Origin: Mycobacterium sp. 1465703.0
GTDB taxonomy: Bacteria; Actinomycetota; Actinomycetes; Mycobacteriales; Mycobacteriaceae
Length of the DNA stretch: 36,289 bases
Assembly: GCF_001672975.1 (NCBI RefSeq)
Contig: NZ_LZKU01000161.1
Coordinates: forward strand, 1 to 36,289
Reading direction: 5' to 3'
The position numbers and the translations under genes were made by a program. Of the stretch, positions 1 through 7,133 are shown in pieces (the stretch's first letter is position 1; each line of letters starts with the position of its first letter). The notes beneath the pieces are model-generated. The model saw only the letters and a list, made by a program, of their open reading frames with translations, ran no database searches and was not told where the DNA came from.

Positions 1-663
1 TTCGACCAGGCGCATAAACGCCTCGGCGGTGGTAGGCAACGGGGGCCGCTGACCTGAAGCGCCCGCGCCGTCGCCGTAATCACGCTTCCACTCGGCGATC
101 AGCGCTTCCCGATGAGACGCCAAGGCCGCGTCGAACTTCGCGGCGTCGTGGTGGGCAAGTCTGATGCGGTAGCAGCTGCCCTGCTCGGTACTGGTCTTGC
201 TGACCGAACGCTCGAGGTCAGGGTCGGGTTCGGGTTCGGGCCGCGGTTCCAGTTTGACCGCGGTGCGTAACTGGTTGACCGTGGCGACCGCGGCGAGCTG
301 CGCGTAGTGCTCATCGGATCCCTGCCCGGCCCGCGACGCGATGACACCCACCTGATCGACCGACAAGCGGCCCTCGCGCATGCCCTGGGCGCAGCGCGGA
401 AACTCCTTAAGCCGGCCCGCGATGGTGGCGATCGTGTGCGCGTTGGCCGGCGAACAGCCCGTCTTCCAGGCCACCAACGCCGGCACCGACCGCGCCCCGG
501 TAGCCCCCCACAATTGGTCGCCATCGATCTCGGCGACGATCTGAACGATGCGCCCATCAATCGCGTTGCGCTGACCGGTCAACTCCGCCAGCTCCTCGAA
601 CAACACCTCCAGACGCTCGCCAGGACCCACCACCACAGAACCAGCGGATGCGATCGACGACAT
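1..663 (-). CDS. DUF222 / 13E12-family HNH endonuclease, N-terminal part (cut by window edge)
   Basis: Reading the minus strand from ATG at 663 gives 221 codons, open to the window edge. The product starts MSSIASAGSVVVGPGERLEV and continues with a helical DUF222 region: a 'GATGARSVPALVAW' segment near residue 48, then 'GRLSVDQVGVIASRAG' near 100. This matches the N-terminal half of mycobacterial 13E12-repeat proteins, whose HNH nuclease domain is at the C-terminus, outside this window. The family is abundant in mycobacteria and its cellular role is poorly known. The start is supported by an AGG a few bases upstream. It lies 48 nt downstream of the DinB-like gene on the same strand, and a TATAGG hexamer at the end of that gene could be its -10. 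Unlike the second HNH gene at 17998, no LexA-type box is visible in front of it. The two proteins are not close copies. Confidence 0.8.
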   Translation of the reverse strand, partial: MSSIASAGSVVVGPGERLEVLFEELAELTGQRNAIDGRIVQIVAEIDGDQLWGATGARSVPALVAWKTGCSPANAHTIATIAGRLKEFPRCAQGMREGRLSVDQVGVIASRAGQGSDEHYAQLAAVATVNQLRTAVKLEPRPEPEPDPDLERSVSKTSTEQGSCYRIRLAHHDAAKFDAALASHREALIAEWKRDYGDGAGASGQRPPLPTTAEAFMRLVE

Positions 664-711
664 GACCTCATCATCGCAGCCACCACCGACAAATCCGGGC
701 CATCGGATCCC

Positions 712-1251
712 CTATAGAGTTTCCGCTCTCCACAACGGGTCGCGGCCAAGCGGCGCCAAAAGCCTTGCCTGCGCATCGGTCTCGTCGCCAATCGTGACCG
801 GGGCGCCGAACATCCCCGATGCGGCCAAGGATTGCGGATCCTCCGGTAGTCTGGCGCAGAACATTTCACACCACACGGGGTCCAGAGCGTCGTCGGCGCC
901 CACCGCACGGGCGAGGTCCCAAGTATGCACCAGGACATCACGGGTCAGATTCGGCATCAGCCGGTACTCATTCAGCTGCGCCGCTTCGCCAGATCCAAGA
1001 GCCTCCGTCAACGAGTCATAGGTGAGTTGCCACCGGACCCGAGGATCGCCACTTGGCCGCTCGGGCTTAAGTCCCAACGGACGCAACAGAAGTACGTCAT
1101 GAAAACCAATCACGTGCTCGAGTACTCCGCGGGCATCCCAAGCAACGCACGGGGATTGGCGATCCCATCTGCCATCCGCTGAGGCGACCGCCTCGCCGAA
1201 CCGTCGGCACACCACCAAGTGCAGTTCGCCTACGTCATCCATGGTCGTCAT
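712..1251 (-). CDS. DinB-like / mycothiol-dependent maleylpyruvate isomerase-type protein (TIGR03086-like)
   Basis: This is a 179-aa soluble protein of the DinB/MDMPI four-helix fold. 'SPCVAWDARGVLEHVIGFHD' (around residues 33-52) resembles the family's N-terminal 'W...D.V.H..' helix with the metal-binding His. A second helix, 'LTRDVLVHTWDLARAVG' (around 101-117), carries the other conserved His, in the typical H-x-W-D-L-A pattern. Members are thought to bind a divalent metal and use mycothiol as thiol cofactor, but the substrate here is unknown. ATG at 1251 lies 4 nt after AAAGGTG inside the MaoC gene, whose stop is at 1235, so the two reading frames overlap by 17 nt. An alternative start is the ATG at 1242. 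It is the last gene of the NTF2-FAS1-MaoC-DinB unit. Confidence 0.75.
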   Translation of the reverse strand: MTTMDDVGELHLVVCRRFGEAVASADGRWDRQSPCVAWDARGVLEHVIGFHDVLLLRPLGLKPERPSGDPRVRWQLTYDSLTEALGSGEAAQLNEYRLMPNLTRDVLVHTWDLARAVGADDALDPVWCEMFCARLPEDPQSLAASGMFGAPVTIGDETDAQARLLAPLGRDPLWRAETL

Positions 1252-1696
1252 GCACCTTTTCCGGCATCTGCAAAGTCAGCTCGACCGGACAGCACAGCAC
1301 CCCGTGCTGATTCACCACCTGGATTTCGATGTCGACCAGACAGCGCGGCGGGTCTACCGAGGTGTCCCGCCGCTTCGCCACCACCCGGCCCCGGCCGATC
1401 ATCGTGTCACCGGCATGCACCGCCCCGGCCAACCGCATGGACCGGCGCACCACGCGGGAACGCGGACCGGCCCAGTCGGTCGCGACGCGGTCGGCAAAAC
1501 CGGCCAGGTGCATGGTGTTGACGTAGATCGTCGGATTTCCTTGCGCCCGAGCATAATCCGGGTCGAAATGGCCCGGAAAATAGTCCCAGGTGGCCCCGGC
1601 GTTCTCCACCACCCGCTGATAGCTGATGTGGTCGATCACTTCGGGCAGGATCACCGGAACGGTGATCTCGTTCCAGTCCGGGGGGTCGCCGGTCAC
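1235..1696 (-). CDS. MaoC-family (R)-specific enoyl-CoA hydratase/dehydratase
   Basis: This 153-aa single hot-dog domain protein matches the MaoC C-terminal type. 'YQRVVENAGATWDYFPGHFDPDYAR' is followed by 'IYVNTMHLAGFADRVATDW', typical of the hydratase core, and the C-terminal half holds the strands 'AGDTMIGRGRVVAKR' and 'DIEIQVVNQHGVL'. The expected reaction is hydration of a trans-2-enoyl-CoA or the reverse. It starts with GTG at 1696, sharing GTGA with the stop of the FAS1-like gene, which indicates translational coupling. Pairs of a FAS1-like/MaoC-N protein and a small MaoC protein form heteromeric hydratases in actinobacterial steroid catabolism (ChsH1-ChsH2 type). The arrangement here fits that model, but the substrate is inferred only from context. 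Confidence 0.8.
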   Translation of the reverse strand: MTGDPPDWNEITVPVILPEVIDHISYQRVVENAGATWDYFPGHFDPDYARAQGNPTIYVNTMHLAGFADRVATDWAGPRSRVVRRSMRLAGAVHAGDTMIGRGRVVAKRRDTSVDPPRCLVDIEIQVVNQHGVLCCPVELTLQMPEKVHDDHG

Positions 1697-2223
1697 GGCG
1701 ATACTCCCGGAGTGAACCGGAACAAGGTGTTGCGGTTGGTGGCGACCACGGTCTGATCCTGGCGTCGATAGGTTTCCAGCGTCTCGACGAAATGGCCGAC
1801 GCCCAGCCGGGTCCGCTTTTCCGGTGACACCGACACCAGCTCGTCGACAACGGTCAACACGTCGCCTTCGACGATGGGCTGCGGAAACTCAACCTCGTTG
1901 GCCGCGTTGATGAATGTGGTTCCCGGCAACGGTACGCGCAGGGCGATCAACGAGGCCGGGCTCCGGCCTCCGGGCTGCCACGGCGGTGCAATCAGCCAGC
2001 CCATCAACAGCGCAGGCGGTGCCAGCAGGCCGCCCCAGTGCCGGCGGGCGAATTCGGAATCCCAGTACGCGCGGTTACCGTCGCGGACCATCGCGGCGAA
2101 CAACTGGATGCGCGCGGCGCTGACTGCGGTGGCCGCGGTGCGGGGCTCGCTCTTGGCGCCGACCATCCGCAGCGCATCTTCATAGGTGCCGAAGGCCAGC
2201 CGCTGGCTGAAGTCCTGGTCCAC
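1693..2223 (-). CDS. FAS1-like dehydratase (MaoC N-terminal type) subunit
   Basis: About 176 aa. The body ('LRMVGAKSEPRTA', 'HWGGLLAPPALLMGWLIAPPW', 'LPGTTFINAANEVEFPQPIVEGDVLTVVDELVSV') is typical of the FAS1-like dehydratase/MaoC_dehydrat_N hot-dog family, which partners a catalytic MaoC subunit. The frame is open further upstream into the NTF2-like gene (to 2310), but that extension overlaps the neighbour and has no family resemblance. I chose the in-frame GTG at 2223, which leaves a 13-nt gap after the NTF2-like stop; its RBS is weak, so the exact start is uncertain. Its stop overlaps the start of the MaoC gene by 4 nt (GTGA). It probably forms one heteromeric enoyl-CoA hydratase with that gene. 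Confidence 0.72.
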   Translation of the reverse strand: MDQDFSQRLAFGTYEDALRMVGAKSEPRTAATAVSAARIQLFAAMVRDGNRAYWDSEFARRHWGGLLAPPALLMGWLIAPPWQPGGRSPASLIALRVPLPGTTFINAANEVEFPQPIVEGDVLTVVDELVSVSPEKRTRLGVGHFVETLETYRRQDQTVVATNRNTLFRFTPGVSP

Positions 2224-2236
2224 GTATGGGTGCCGC

Positions 2237-2662
2237 TCACATGACGAGCGGATGCCGGCTCGGCACCGAATCCCAGTGCAATGTACGGGAAGTGAAATAC
2301 CAGCCGCCACGCTCGTAGATCAGCGTGTCTCGGAAGGTCCCGGTGGCCCGCAGCGTGGTATCGCCGTACATGGCGGCGAAAAGCACGGCGACACAATGCT
2401 GGGTCGCGTTGACCCCGTCGACGCGGATCTCGTGATCGACCGTGATGAGCCGCTGGTCGTCGCCGCCGTCGAATGCCGCGCGCAAATCGTTGAACACCTC
2501 ACCGTCGCGGGTATAGCTGGCGCCGGAATGACGGAATGTGGCGATCCAGCGGTCGCGGTCGCCATCGGAGTAGGCCCGGTTGTGCCGGGCATTCAGATCC
2601 AGGATGGCAGCGCGGCCGGTGGCGGCTTGCAGCATTTGCTGTTCCTGATAAGTCATGGTCAT
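2237..2662 (-). CDS. NTF2-like / SnoaL-like protein
   Basis: This 141-aa protein has the alpha+beta cone-fold pattern of the NTF2/SnoaL superfamily. An N-terminal helix is followed by 'LNARHNRAYSDGDRDRWIATFRHSGASYTRDGEVFNDL', and the strands 'HEIRVDGVNATQHCVAVLF', 'LRATGTFRDTLIYERGGWYFTSRTLHWD' form the sheet. The superfamily includes ketosteroid isomerases, small dehydratase-like subunits and non-catalytic binders, so the reaction cannot be fixed from sequence. The start is ATG at 2662, with GAGAGG about 12 nt upstream; ATG at 2656 is an alternative. It is the first gene of a four-gene unit and is preceded by the palindrome and direct repeats at 2722-2765, so it may have its own promoter. 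Confidence 0.75.
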   Translation of the reverse strand: MTMTYQEQQMLQAATGRAAILDLNARHNRAYSDGDRDRWIATFRHSGASYTRDGEVFNDLRAAFDGGDDQRLITVDHEIRVDGVNATQHCVAVLFAAMYGDTTLRATGTFRDTLIYERGGWYFTSRTLHWDSVPSRHPLVM

Positions 2663-2721
2663 CGCTGTCCAGCCTCTCTTGAAAAATGACTACCGACACC
2701 GGGCTGACGGAACACTAAGGC

Positions 2722-2765
2722 AACTTACCGACTAATACGTGACGTTAACGTAACTTAACGACTAA
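2722..2765. promoter_or_regulatory. Candidate operator: 10-bp palindrome inside a direct repeat
   Basis: AACTTACCGACTAA (2722-2735) and AACTTAACGACTAA (2752-2765) are 13/14 identical with a 30-bp period. Between them lies the perfect palindrome ACGTTAACGT (2742-2751), the centre of a longer imperfect 22-bp dyad. The element spans the end of the acyl-CoA ligase gene and the leader of the NTF2-like gene, a plausible place for a TetR-type repressor site. No cognate regulator is identified. Confidence 0.4.
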
Positions 2766-4341
2766 CGATATACCCCCTACTTTCGCGATCCCACGTTCCT
2801 GGATTAACGCCCCGCTCGCGTAATAGATCTTTGCGAATGCGGCCAATCGCATTCTTCGGAAGTTCGTCAACCGTCTCCACGAATCGAGGCACGCAGAAGT
2901 ACGGCATGCGGGCGGCGCAGAAGTCGAGAAACTCGGCGAAATCCAGTATGGCGCCGGGCCGCAACGTCAGGACCACCAGAACGTCGTCCTCCCCCAAGTC
3001 GCTGGGGACACCGACCGCAGCGGCCTCCGCGACGGCGGGATGGCGCATGACGACGGTCTCCACTTCGACCGAAGAGACATTTTCACCGCGACGGCGCAAC
3101 GAATCTTTGATCCGGTCCACATATGTCAGATTCTGATCGCTGTCGAGCCGGCCGAGATCGCCGGTGCGGAACCATTCCGGGTGCGGATTTATCCGCGAGT
3201 CCGCGCCGACGTAACCCGCGCTCATCACATGCGGATGCCTGGGCCGGCAGGCGATCTCGCCGACGGTGCCGGGGGGCAGTGGGTTTCCCTGTTCGTCGAG
3301 GATCCGCACGTCGAAATTCGGGTTCGGCCGTCCCGAGGTGCCGGGAACCCCGCTGTCGGAAAGCGCTTTGACCGCGATGGGAAACGCCTCGGTAAGTCCG
3401 TACATCGTGACGATGCTGCAGCCGTAACGCTTTTCGATCTCGCGGTAAGACGTCGCGTCGATCGGTGCGGCGGAAATGAACCGCAGCGGTAGTTGTGCGT
3501 CGCGTGGATCAGCAGGCAGCGTCTGCAGCATCGAAACCATCACTCCGGCACCGGCGAATCCGACGGCGCCGCGGGCACGGATGTCGTCCCACACCTCGGC
3601 TGGGTGAAAAGCCCCCGCCAATACCGTTGTTGCGCCGATCAGCATGGGCGCCAATATGCTGGGCGCCGCACTCAAGTGAAACAGCGGCATCGCCGTCCAC
3701 AGCACCTCGCCCTGGTGAAATTCCCAGGCCGACGAGACGGTCGCGGCCACCGAGAACAGGTAATGCCAGGTTGTGGCGACCGCTTTGGACGGGCCGGTGG
3801 TGCCTGAGGTGTAGAACAAGCAGCCCAGGTCGTCCTGCTCGCCGGGGCTGTCCGCCACCGGCCTGTCGGTCCGCTGACTCAGCGCCGCAGTCAGTGAATC
3901 ATCCTGCACCACAACGCTCTTCAGAAAGTCCAGAGCGTCGGCGGCCTCGGCGGCGCGGGATTGGCGTTCGGCGTCGGTCAGGATCACCTTGGCCTGCGAC
4001 AGCCGAAGGGCGTGCAACAGAAAATCGCCTTTGTTGGCGGCATTGATCGCCGCGCTCACCGCCCCGATCCGCGCCGCGCCCAGCCAGAAGTAGACCCATT
4101 CCGGACACGTGCCGGTGAACAGCGCCACGCGGTCACCACGTTCAAGACCCAAGTCGGTCAACATGTTTGCCGCCGCGCAGGACCGTTGGCGCATCTGCTC
4201 GAAGGTCACGTCGACACCGGCGATCGACATCATCACCCGGTCGGGGTACTGCTGCGCACGACGATCCAGCACCGCCTGGACGGTGAAACTGTCGACGCCG
4301 AAGTCGGAAGGCTGCACGGTCCCGCTGCGGTCAGCGCACAT
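2755..4341 (-). CDS. Acyl-CoA ligase (AMP-forming, CaiC/FadD-like)
   Basis: This 528-aa ANL-superfamily enzyme would activate a carboxylic acid to its CoA thioester through an acyl-adenylate. The phosphate loop 'FYTSGTTGPSKAV' is at about 176-188. 'MYGLTEAFP' (A5), 'RTGDLGRLD' (A7) and 'DRIKDSLRRRGENVSSVEVE' (A8 hinge) follow in order. The A10 segment reads 'PKNAIGRIRKDLL', so the usual catalytic Lys (G-K) is Arg here, with a Lys three residues later. Related CaiC-type ligases vary at this point, so this need not mean inactivity. The gene starts at ATG 4341, 18 nt after the Rieske oxygenase gene, and is probably co-transcribed with it. The likely role is activating an oxygenated substrate of this cluster. 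Confidence 0.85.
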   Translation of the reverse strand: MCADRSGTVQPSDFGVDSFTVQAVLDRRAQQYPDRVMMSIAGVDVTFEQMRQRSCAAANMLTDLGLERGDRVALFTGTCPEWVYFWLGAARIGAVSAAINAANKGDFLLHALRLSQAKVILTDAERQSRAAEAADALDFLKSVVVQDDSLTAALSQRTDRPVADSPGEQDDLGCLFYTSGTTGPSKAVATTWHYLFSVAATVSSAWEFHQGEVLWTAMPLFHLSAAPSILAPMLIGATTVLAGAFHPAEVWDDIRARGAVGFAGAGVMVSMLQTLPADPRDAQLPLRFISAAPIDATSYREIEKRYGCSIVTMYGLTEAFPIAVKALSDSGVPGTSGRPNPNFDVRILDEQGNPLPPGTVGEIACRPRHPHVMSAGYVGADSRINPHPEWFRTGDLGRLDSDQNLTYVDRIKDSLRRRGENVSSVEVETVVMRHPAVAEAAAVGVPSDLGEDDVLVVLTLRPGAILDFAEFLDFCAARMPYFCVPRFVETVDELPKNAIGRIRKDLLRERGVNPGTWDRESRGYIVSR

Positions 4342-4359
4342 CAGGCTGCTCAGGTGTGA

Positions 4360-5469
4360 TCAAGCTTTGGCGGCCGCAGGGTCGGGTTCGCCGTCCGCGG
4401 TGTAGCCGAAGTCGGAGTGCGACGGCTGCTCCCCGGGATAGAACCGGTGCGCCCAGCGGCGCAGGGCCGCGTAGTCGTGCGCCTCTTCGGGGGCCAGATT
4501 CGGCTTCTCCAGGTATTTCATGTTCTCCCACGTGAAAAAGTCCTGCTTGATGACCTCTTGCTGAAGAGCGAGGAACCGGGCGGCACGTCCGGTGGGTACG
4601 TCACCGCTGTCGCCCGGTTCACGGACGGAAGCTTGTGTGTAGAAGTAATCGGTGTAGTCCTCGTCGACCGGCGTCTGGCCGGTGACCTGAACAGTGGCCA
4701 CCAGTTCGCTGGGGAAGCGCACCACGCCCAGGCCCAGCGAGTAGTTGTCGTAGATGATCTTGGCGTCGACCGGACCGTTCGGGGTCAGCCACGTCTGCGC
4801 CCGCCCCCCGCCGAAGTGGGCGTTGACCGTGGCGTGCAGGTGATAGCCGGCCACCTCGAACGACGCCGTGGTGGCTGGATTGGCGGCCTTGTGCACGTAT
4901 TGAACGTGGTAGGGGTCGGCGGCATTTTCGATGATCATCTGCGGATGGACCTTCACCCGGTTGAGCATCTGGGTGTGCGGGTGCAGCGGGTAGTACTCGT
5001 TGGTTTCCAGTTCGGGCAGCACCGGCGGCTGCCAATACGGCGCCCGGCCGTGCCGCTCGTGCCAGGCCAGGATGAAGCCGTACCACTCCATGCTCGGATA
5101 GGTCCGGATGCGGACGTTGTTCTTGCAGCCGATCTTGCTGTACGGAATCAGCGCGTTGGTACCGTCGCCGCGCCACCGCCAACCGTGCCAGGGGCAGACG
5201 ATGTTTTCGCCTTCCACGGTGCCGCCGACACCAAGGTTGGCGCCAAGGTGCTGGCAGTACGCCTCCATCACGTGGACCTGGCCCGACTCGGTGCGGAACA
5301 GCACCAACTCCTCACCGAAGTAGTGCGCGCGCTTGACCTGGCCGGGCGCCAGGTCGGTGCCAAAGGCGACGATGAACCAGCCCGTCGGGAAACGGTAGGT
5401 CGACAGCGCGATGCCGGCCTGCCCGAACTCTCGCTCCGAGGGGTCTGCTTCTGGAATCGTATTCGTCAC
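4360..5469 (-). CDS. Rieske non-heme iron oxygenase (KshA-like oxygenase component)
   Basis: About 369 aa. The N-terminal Rieske [2Fe-2S] site is C72-Q-H74 and C92-P-W-H95 ('AYCQHLGANLG' and 'IVCPWHGWRW'). The mononuclear iron centre is 'ENAADPYHVQYVH', giving N182, D185, H188 and H193, with a likely Asp ligand D310 in 'KQDFFTWEN'. This architecture and length match single-component terminal oxygenases such as 3-ketosteroid 9-alpha-hydroxylase oxygenase, which need a separate reductase (none in the window). GTG at 5469 is preceded by ACGGAG with 5-nt spacing. The upstream GTG at 5487 has no such site, so the shorter form is preferred. It is transcribed divergently from the P450 at 5616 across an operator-like element at 5542-5559. 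The substrate is not determinable. Confidence 0.85.
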   Translation of the reverse strand: MTNTIPEADPSEREFGQAGIALSTYRFPTGWFIVAFGTDLAPGQVKRAHYFGEELVLFRTESGQVHVMEAYCQHLGANLGVGGTVEGENIVCPWHGWRWRGDGTNALIPYSKIGCKNNVRIRTYPSMEWYGFILAWHERHGRAPYWQPPVLPELETNEYYPLHPHTQMLNRVKVHPQMIIENAADPYHVQYVHKAANPATTASFEVAGYHLHATVNAHFGGGRAQTWLTPNGPVDAKIIYDNYSLGLGVVRFPSELVATVQVTGQTPVDEDYTDYFYTQASVREPGDSGDVPTGRAARFLALQQEVIKQDFFTWENMKYLEKPNLAPEEAHDYAALRRWAHRFYPGEQPSHSDFGYTADGEPDPAAAKA

Positions 5470-5541
5470 GAGAACTCCGTTTCCCACGCGGCCGGGCGCA
5501 AATAGGCCGCTCTTACCTCACCGCGTTTCGACGACTAAAGT

Positions 5542-5559
5542 CTATTTTTACTATTTTAG
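5542..5559. promoter_or_regulatory. Shared AT-rich operator-like element, copy A
   Basis: CTATTTTTACTATTTTAG sits between the divergent Rieske oxygenase and P450 genes. It matches the copies at 31202 and 12104 almost base for base, ending in the symmetrical core CTA-N3-TAG, in a GC-rich genome. It is flanked by a wider GTCTA...TAGAC dyad (5540-5561). It is a likely binding site for the GntR-family regulator encoded at 9631, though part of it could also be a -10 (TACTAT). Confidence 0.6.
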
Positions 5560-5615
5560 ACATTGAACGTCAACGCGACACCGGCCGCGTGGCGCCTGAG
5601 TAAGCGGGGTGGTGC

Positions 5616-6854
5616 ATGACGACCGCGGCAGTGGACCTTTCCGATTTCACCCTGTGGCGTAACGGTTTTCCCGACGACCTGTTTTCCGAATTGCGGCGCA
5701 GCAAGCCGCTTTTCCGCCATGAGCTGACTCCTGGTGTCGCCGAGACGGTGCAGCGCGAATTCTGGGTCGCCACCAAACATCGGCACGCGGTCCGCCTGCA
5801 TCGCGACACCGAGTCGTTCACCGCCGCCGACGGCCCACTCATTCAGCCGGTCGCCATGTTCTCGGCCTACCCGACGATCATCACCCTGGACCCTCCTGAG
5901 CTCAATAAGCGCCGCAAGCTCATCTCCAACGCGTTCAATCCGCGAGCGATCGCCAAGCTGGAGGACGGCATCAAGGCGCGTGCGGCACGGATGATCGACT
6001 CGCTGCTCGCCCGAGGCGGCGGAGATTGGATCGAGGACGTCGCCGACGCGTTGCCGATGACGGTGATCGGCGACATCATCGGCATCCCGGACGAGGACCG
6101 GCCGCGAATCTTCGACGTCTTCGACCGCATCCTCAAGGCGCTTGCGCCCGAGGCGCAGCCGAGCGGGCGGGTAGAGCTCGAGCTTTTTGGCTCAGTCTTC
6201 GAGTACGCGATGGAGCTCACCGCCGAAAAGCGGCGCAACCCGACTGACGACATCTGGAGCACGCTGGCGTCCGCGGTGATCACCGGCGACGACGGCGAGC
6301 AGTTCAGCCTCCCCGCCAACGAACTCGAGTTCTTCTTCTTTGTACTGGCCTTCGCCGGCAGCGACACCACCAAGAACGCGCTGGCCATCGGGTTGCAGGC
6401 CTTCGTCGCCAACCCCGAGCAGATGCAGCGGTATCGGCAGCGGGAAGACCTGCGGGCCGGCGCGGTCGAAGAAGTGTTGCGCTGGGCGTCGCCGGTGGCC
6501 TTCTGGACCCGCACCGCAAAGGTCGACGTCGAGATGGACGGCCAGCACATCGCCAAGGGCGACCGCGTGATGTCGACGCTGCGTTCGGCCAATCGTGACG
6601 AGGAAGTCTTCGAGGCCCCGTTCGCGTTCGACATCGGCCGGCAACCCAACCCGCATGTGGCGTTCGGGGGCGGCGGCCCCCATCACTGCCTGGGCGCGAT
6701 GCTGGCCCGGGCCGAACTGCGGGCGGTTCTTGACGAACTGCTGCTGCGCTGCGATGACATCGAGATCGGCCCGGCGAAGGTGGCCCATCCGAACCTGGTC
6801 ACCAACATGTCGATCTATGACGAGATGGCCATCAAACTGACCGAGCGGCGCTGA
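5616..6854 (+). CDS. Cytochrome P450 (1)
   Basis: A complete 412-aa soluble bacterial P450. The I-helix oxygen-binding motif is AGSDTT (247-252). The K-helix ExxR is E286-x-x-R289, and the heme loop 'FGGGGPHHCLGAMLAR' has the thiolate ligand at C358. It should hydroxylate a hydrophobic substrate using electrons from a ferredoxin. The gene for a suitable 3Fe-4S ferredoxin lies convergently just downstream (6925-7116). ATG at 5616 follows a GGGGTGG site. It is divergent from the Rieske gene, sharing the 5542-5559 element. The heme-loop style resembles the CYP124/125-like mycobacterial group, but I do not assign a CYP family. Confidence 0.92.
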   Translation: MTTAAVDLSDFTLWRNGFPDDLFSELRRSKPLFRHELTPGVAETVQREFWVATKHRHAVRLHRDTESFTAADGPLIQPVAMFSAYPTIITLDPPELNKRRKLISNAFNPRAIAKLEDGIKARAARMIDSLLARGGGDWIEDVADALPMTVIGDIIGIPDEDRPRIFDVFDRILKALAPEAQPSGRVELELFGSVFEYAMELTAEKRRNPTDDIWSTLASAVITGDDGEQFSLPANELEFFFFVLAFAGSDTTKNALAIGLQAFVANPEQMQRYRQREDLRAGAVEEVLRWASPVAFWTRTAKVDVEMDGQHIAKGDRVMSTLRSANRDEEVFEAPFAFDIGRQPNPHVAFGGGGPHHCLGAMLARAELRAVLDELLLRCDDIEIGPAKVAHPNLVTNMSIYDEMAIKLTERR

Positions 6855-6881
6855 ATCGGGGGCGCGCACCCTTGGCCGGAA

Positions 6882-6905
6882 CGCCGCACTCGCGCCGGTG
6901 CGGCG
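6882..6905. terminator. Hairpin between convergent P450 and ferredoxin genes
   Basis: CGCCGCAC (6882-6889) and GTGCGGCG (6898-6905) form a perfect 8-bp GC stem with an 8-nt loop in the 70-nt gap between convergent genes. There is no U-tract, which is common for proposed mycobacterial terminators; its function is inferred. Confidence 0.4.
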
Positions 6906-6924
6906 CTCGCCGTCGTCGGGCGGG

Positions 6925-7116
6925 TCAGTCGATCAGCCGCAGTGCGGCCTTGGGGCATTGGTCCACCGCAGCCCGCACGTCGATCTCCAGGCGCGGCGGC
7001 ACCGGACCGTCCGCGATCTGCACCACGTCCTCGTCACCCAGCTCGAATACCTCCGCCGCAAGCGATTCGCAGAAACCGTTGGCCTCACACAAGTTCTCGT
7101 CGACCGTTACGCGCAT
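6925..7116 (-). CDS. 3Fe-4S type ferredoxin, P450 redox partner
   Basis: A 63-aa ferredoxin starting MRVTVDENLCEANGFCESLA. The cluster motif is C-x-x-N-x-x-C followed by a distal C-P ('AAVDQCPKAAL'), giving three Cys ligands. The fourth-ligand position of the usual CxxCxxC motif is Asn, as in the variable-residue ferredoxins that mycobacteria pair with P450s. The open frame extends upstream to 7209, but ATG at 7116 has an excellent GGAGGG 6 nt before it and leaves a 17-nt gap from the CoA-transferase stop, so the short form is right. It lies downstream of the CoA-transferase on the minus strand and convergent with P450 (1), the obvious electron acceptor. Confidence 0.9.
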   Translation of the reverse strand: MRVTVDENLCEANGFCESLAAEVFELGDEDVVQIADGPVPPRLEIDVRAAVDQCPKAALRLID

Positions 7117-7133
7117 CAGATGCCCTCCACTTC

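Noticed and set aside
4417..5505. A 362-codon open frame opposite the Rieske oxygenase gene
   Set aside because: Low-complexity Arg/Val/Gly-rich translation with no recognisable domain; the minus-strand frame has complete iron-site motifs.
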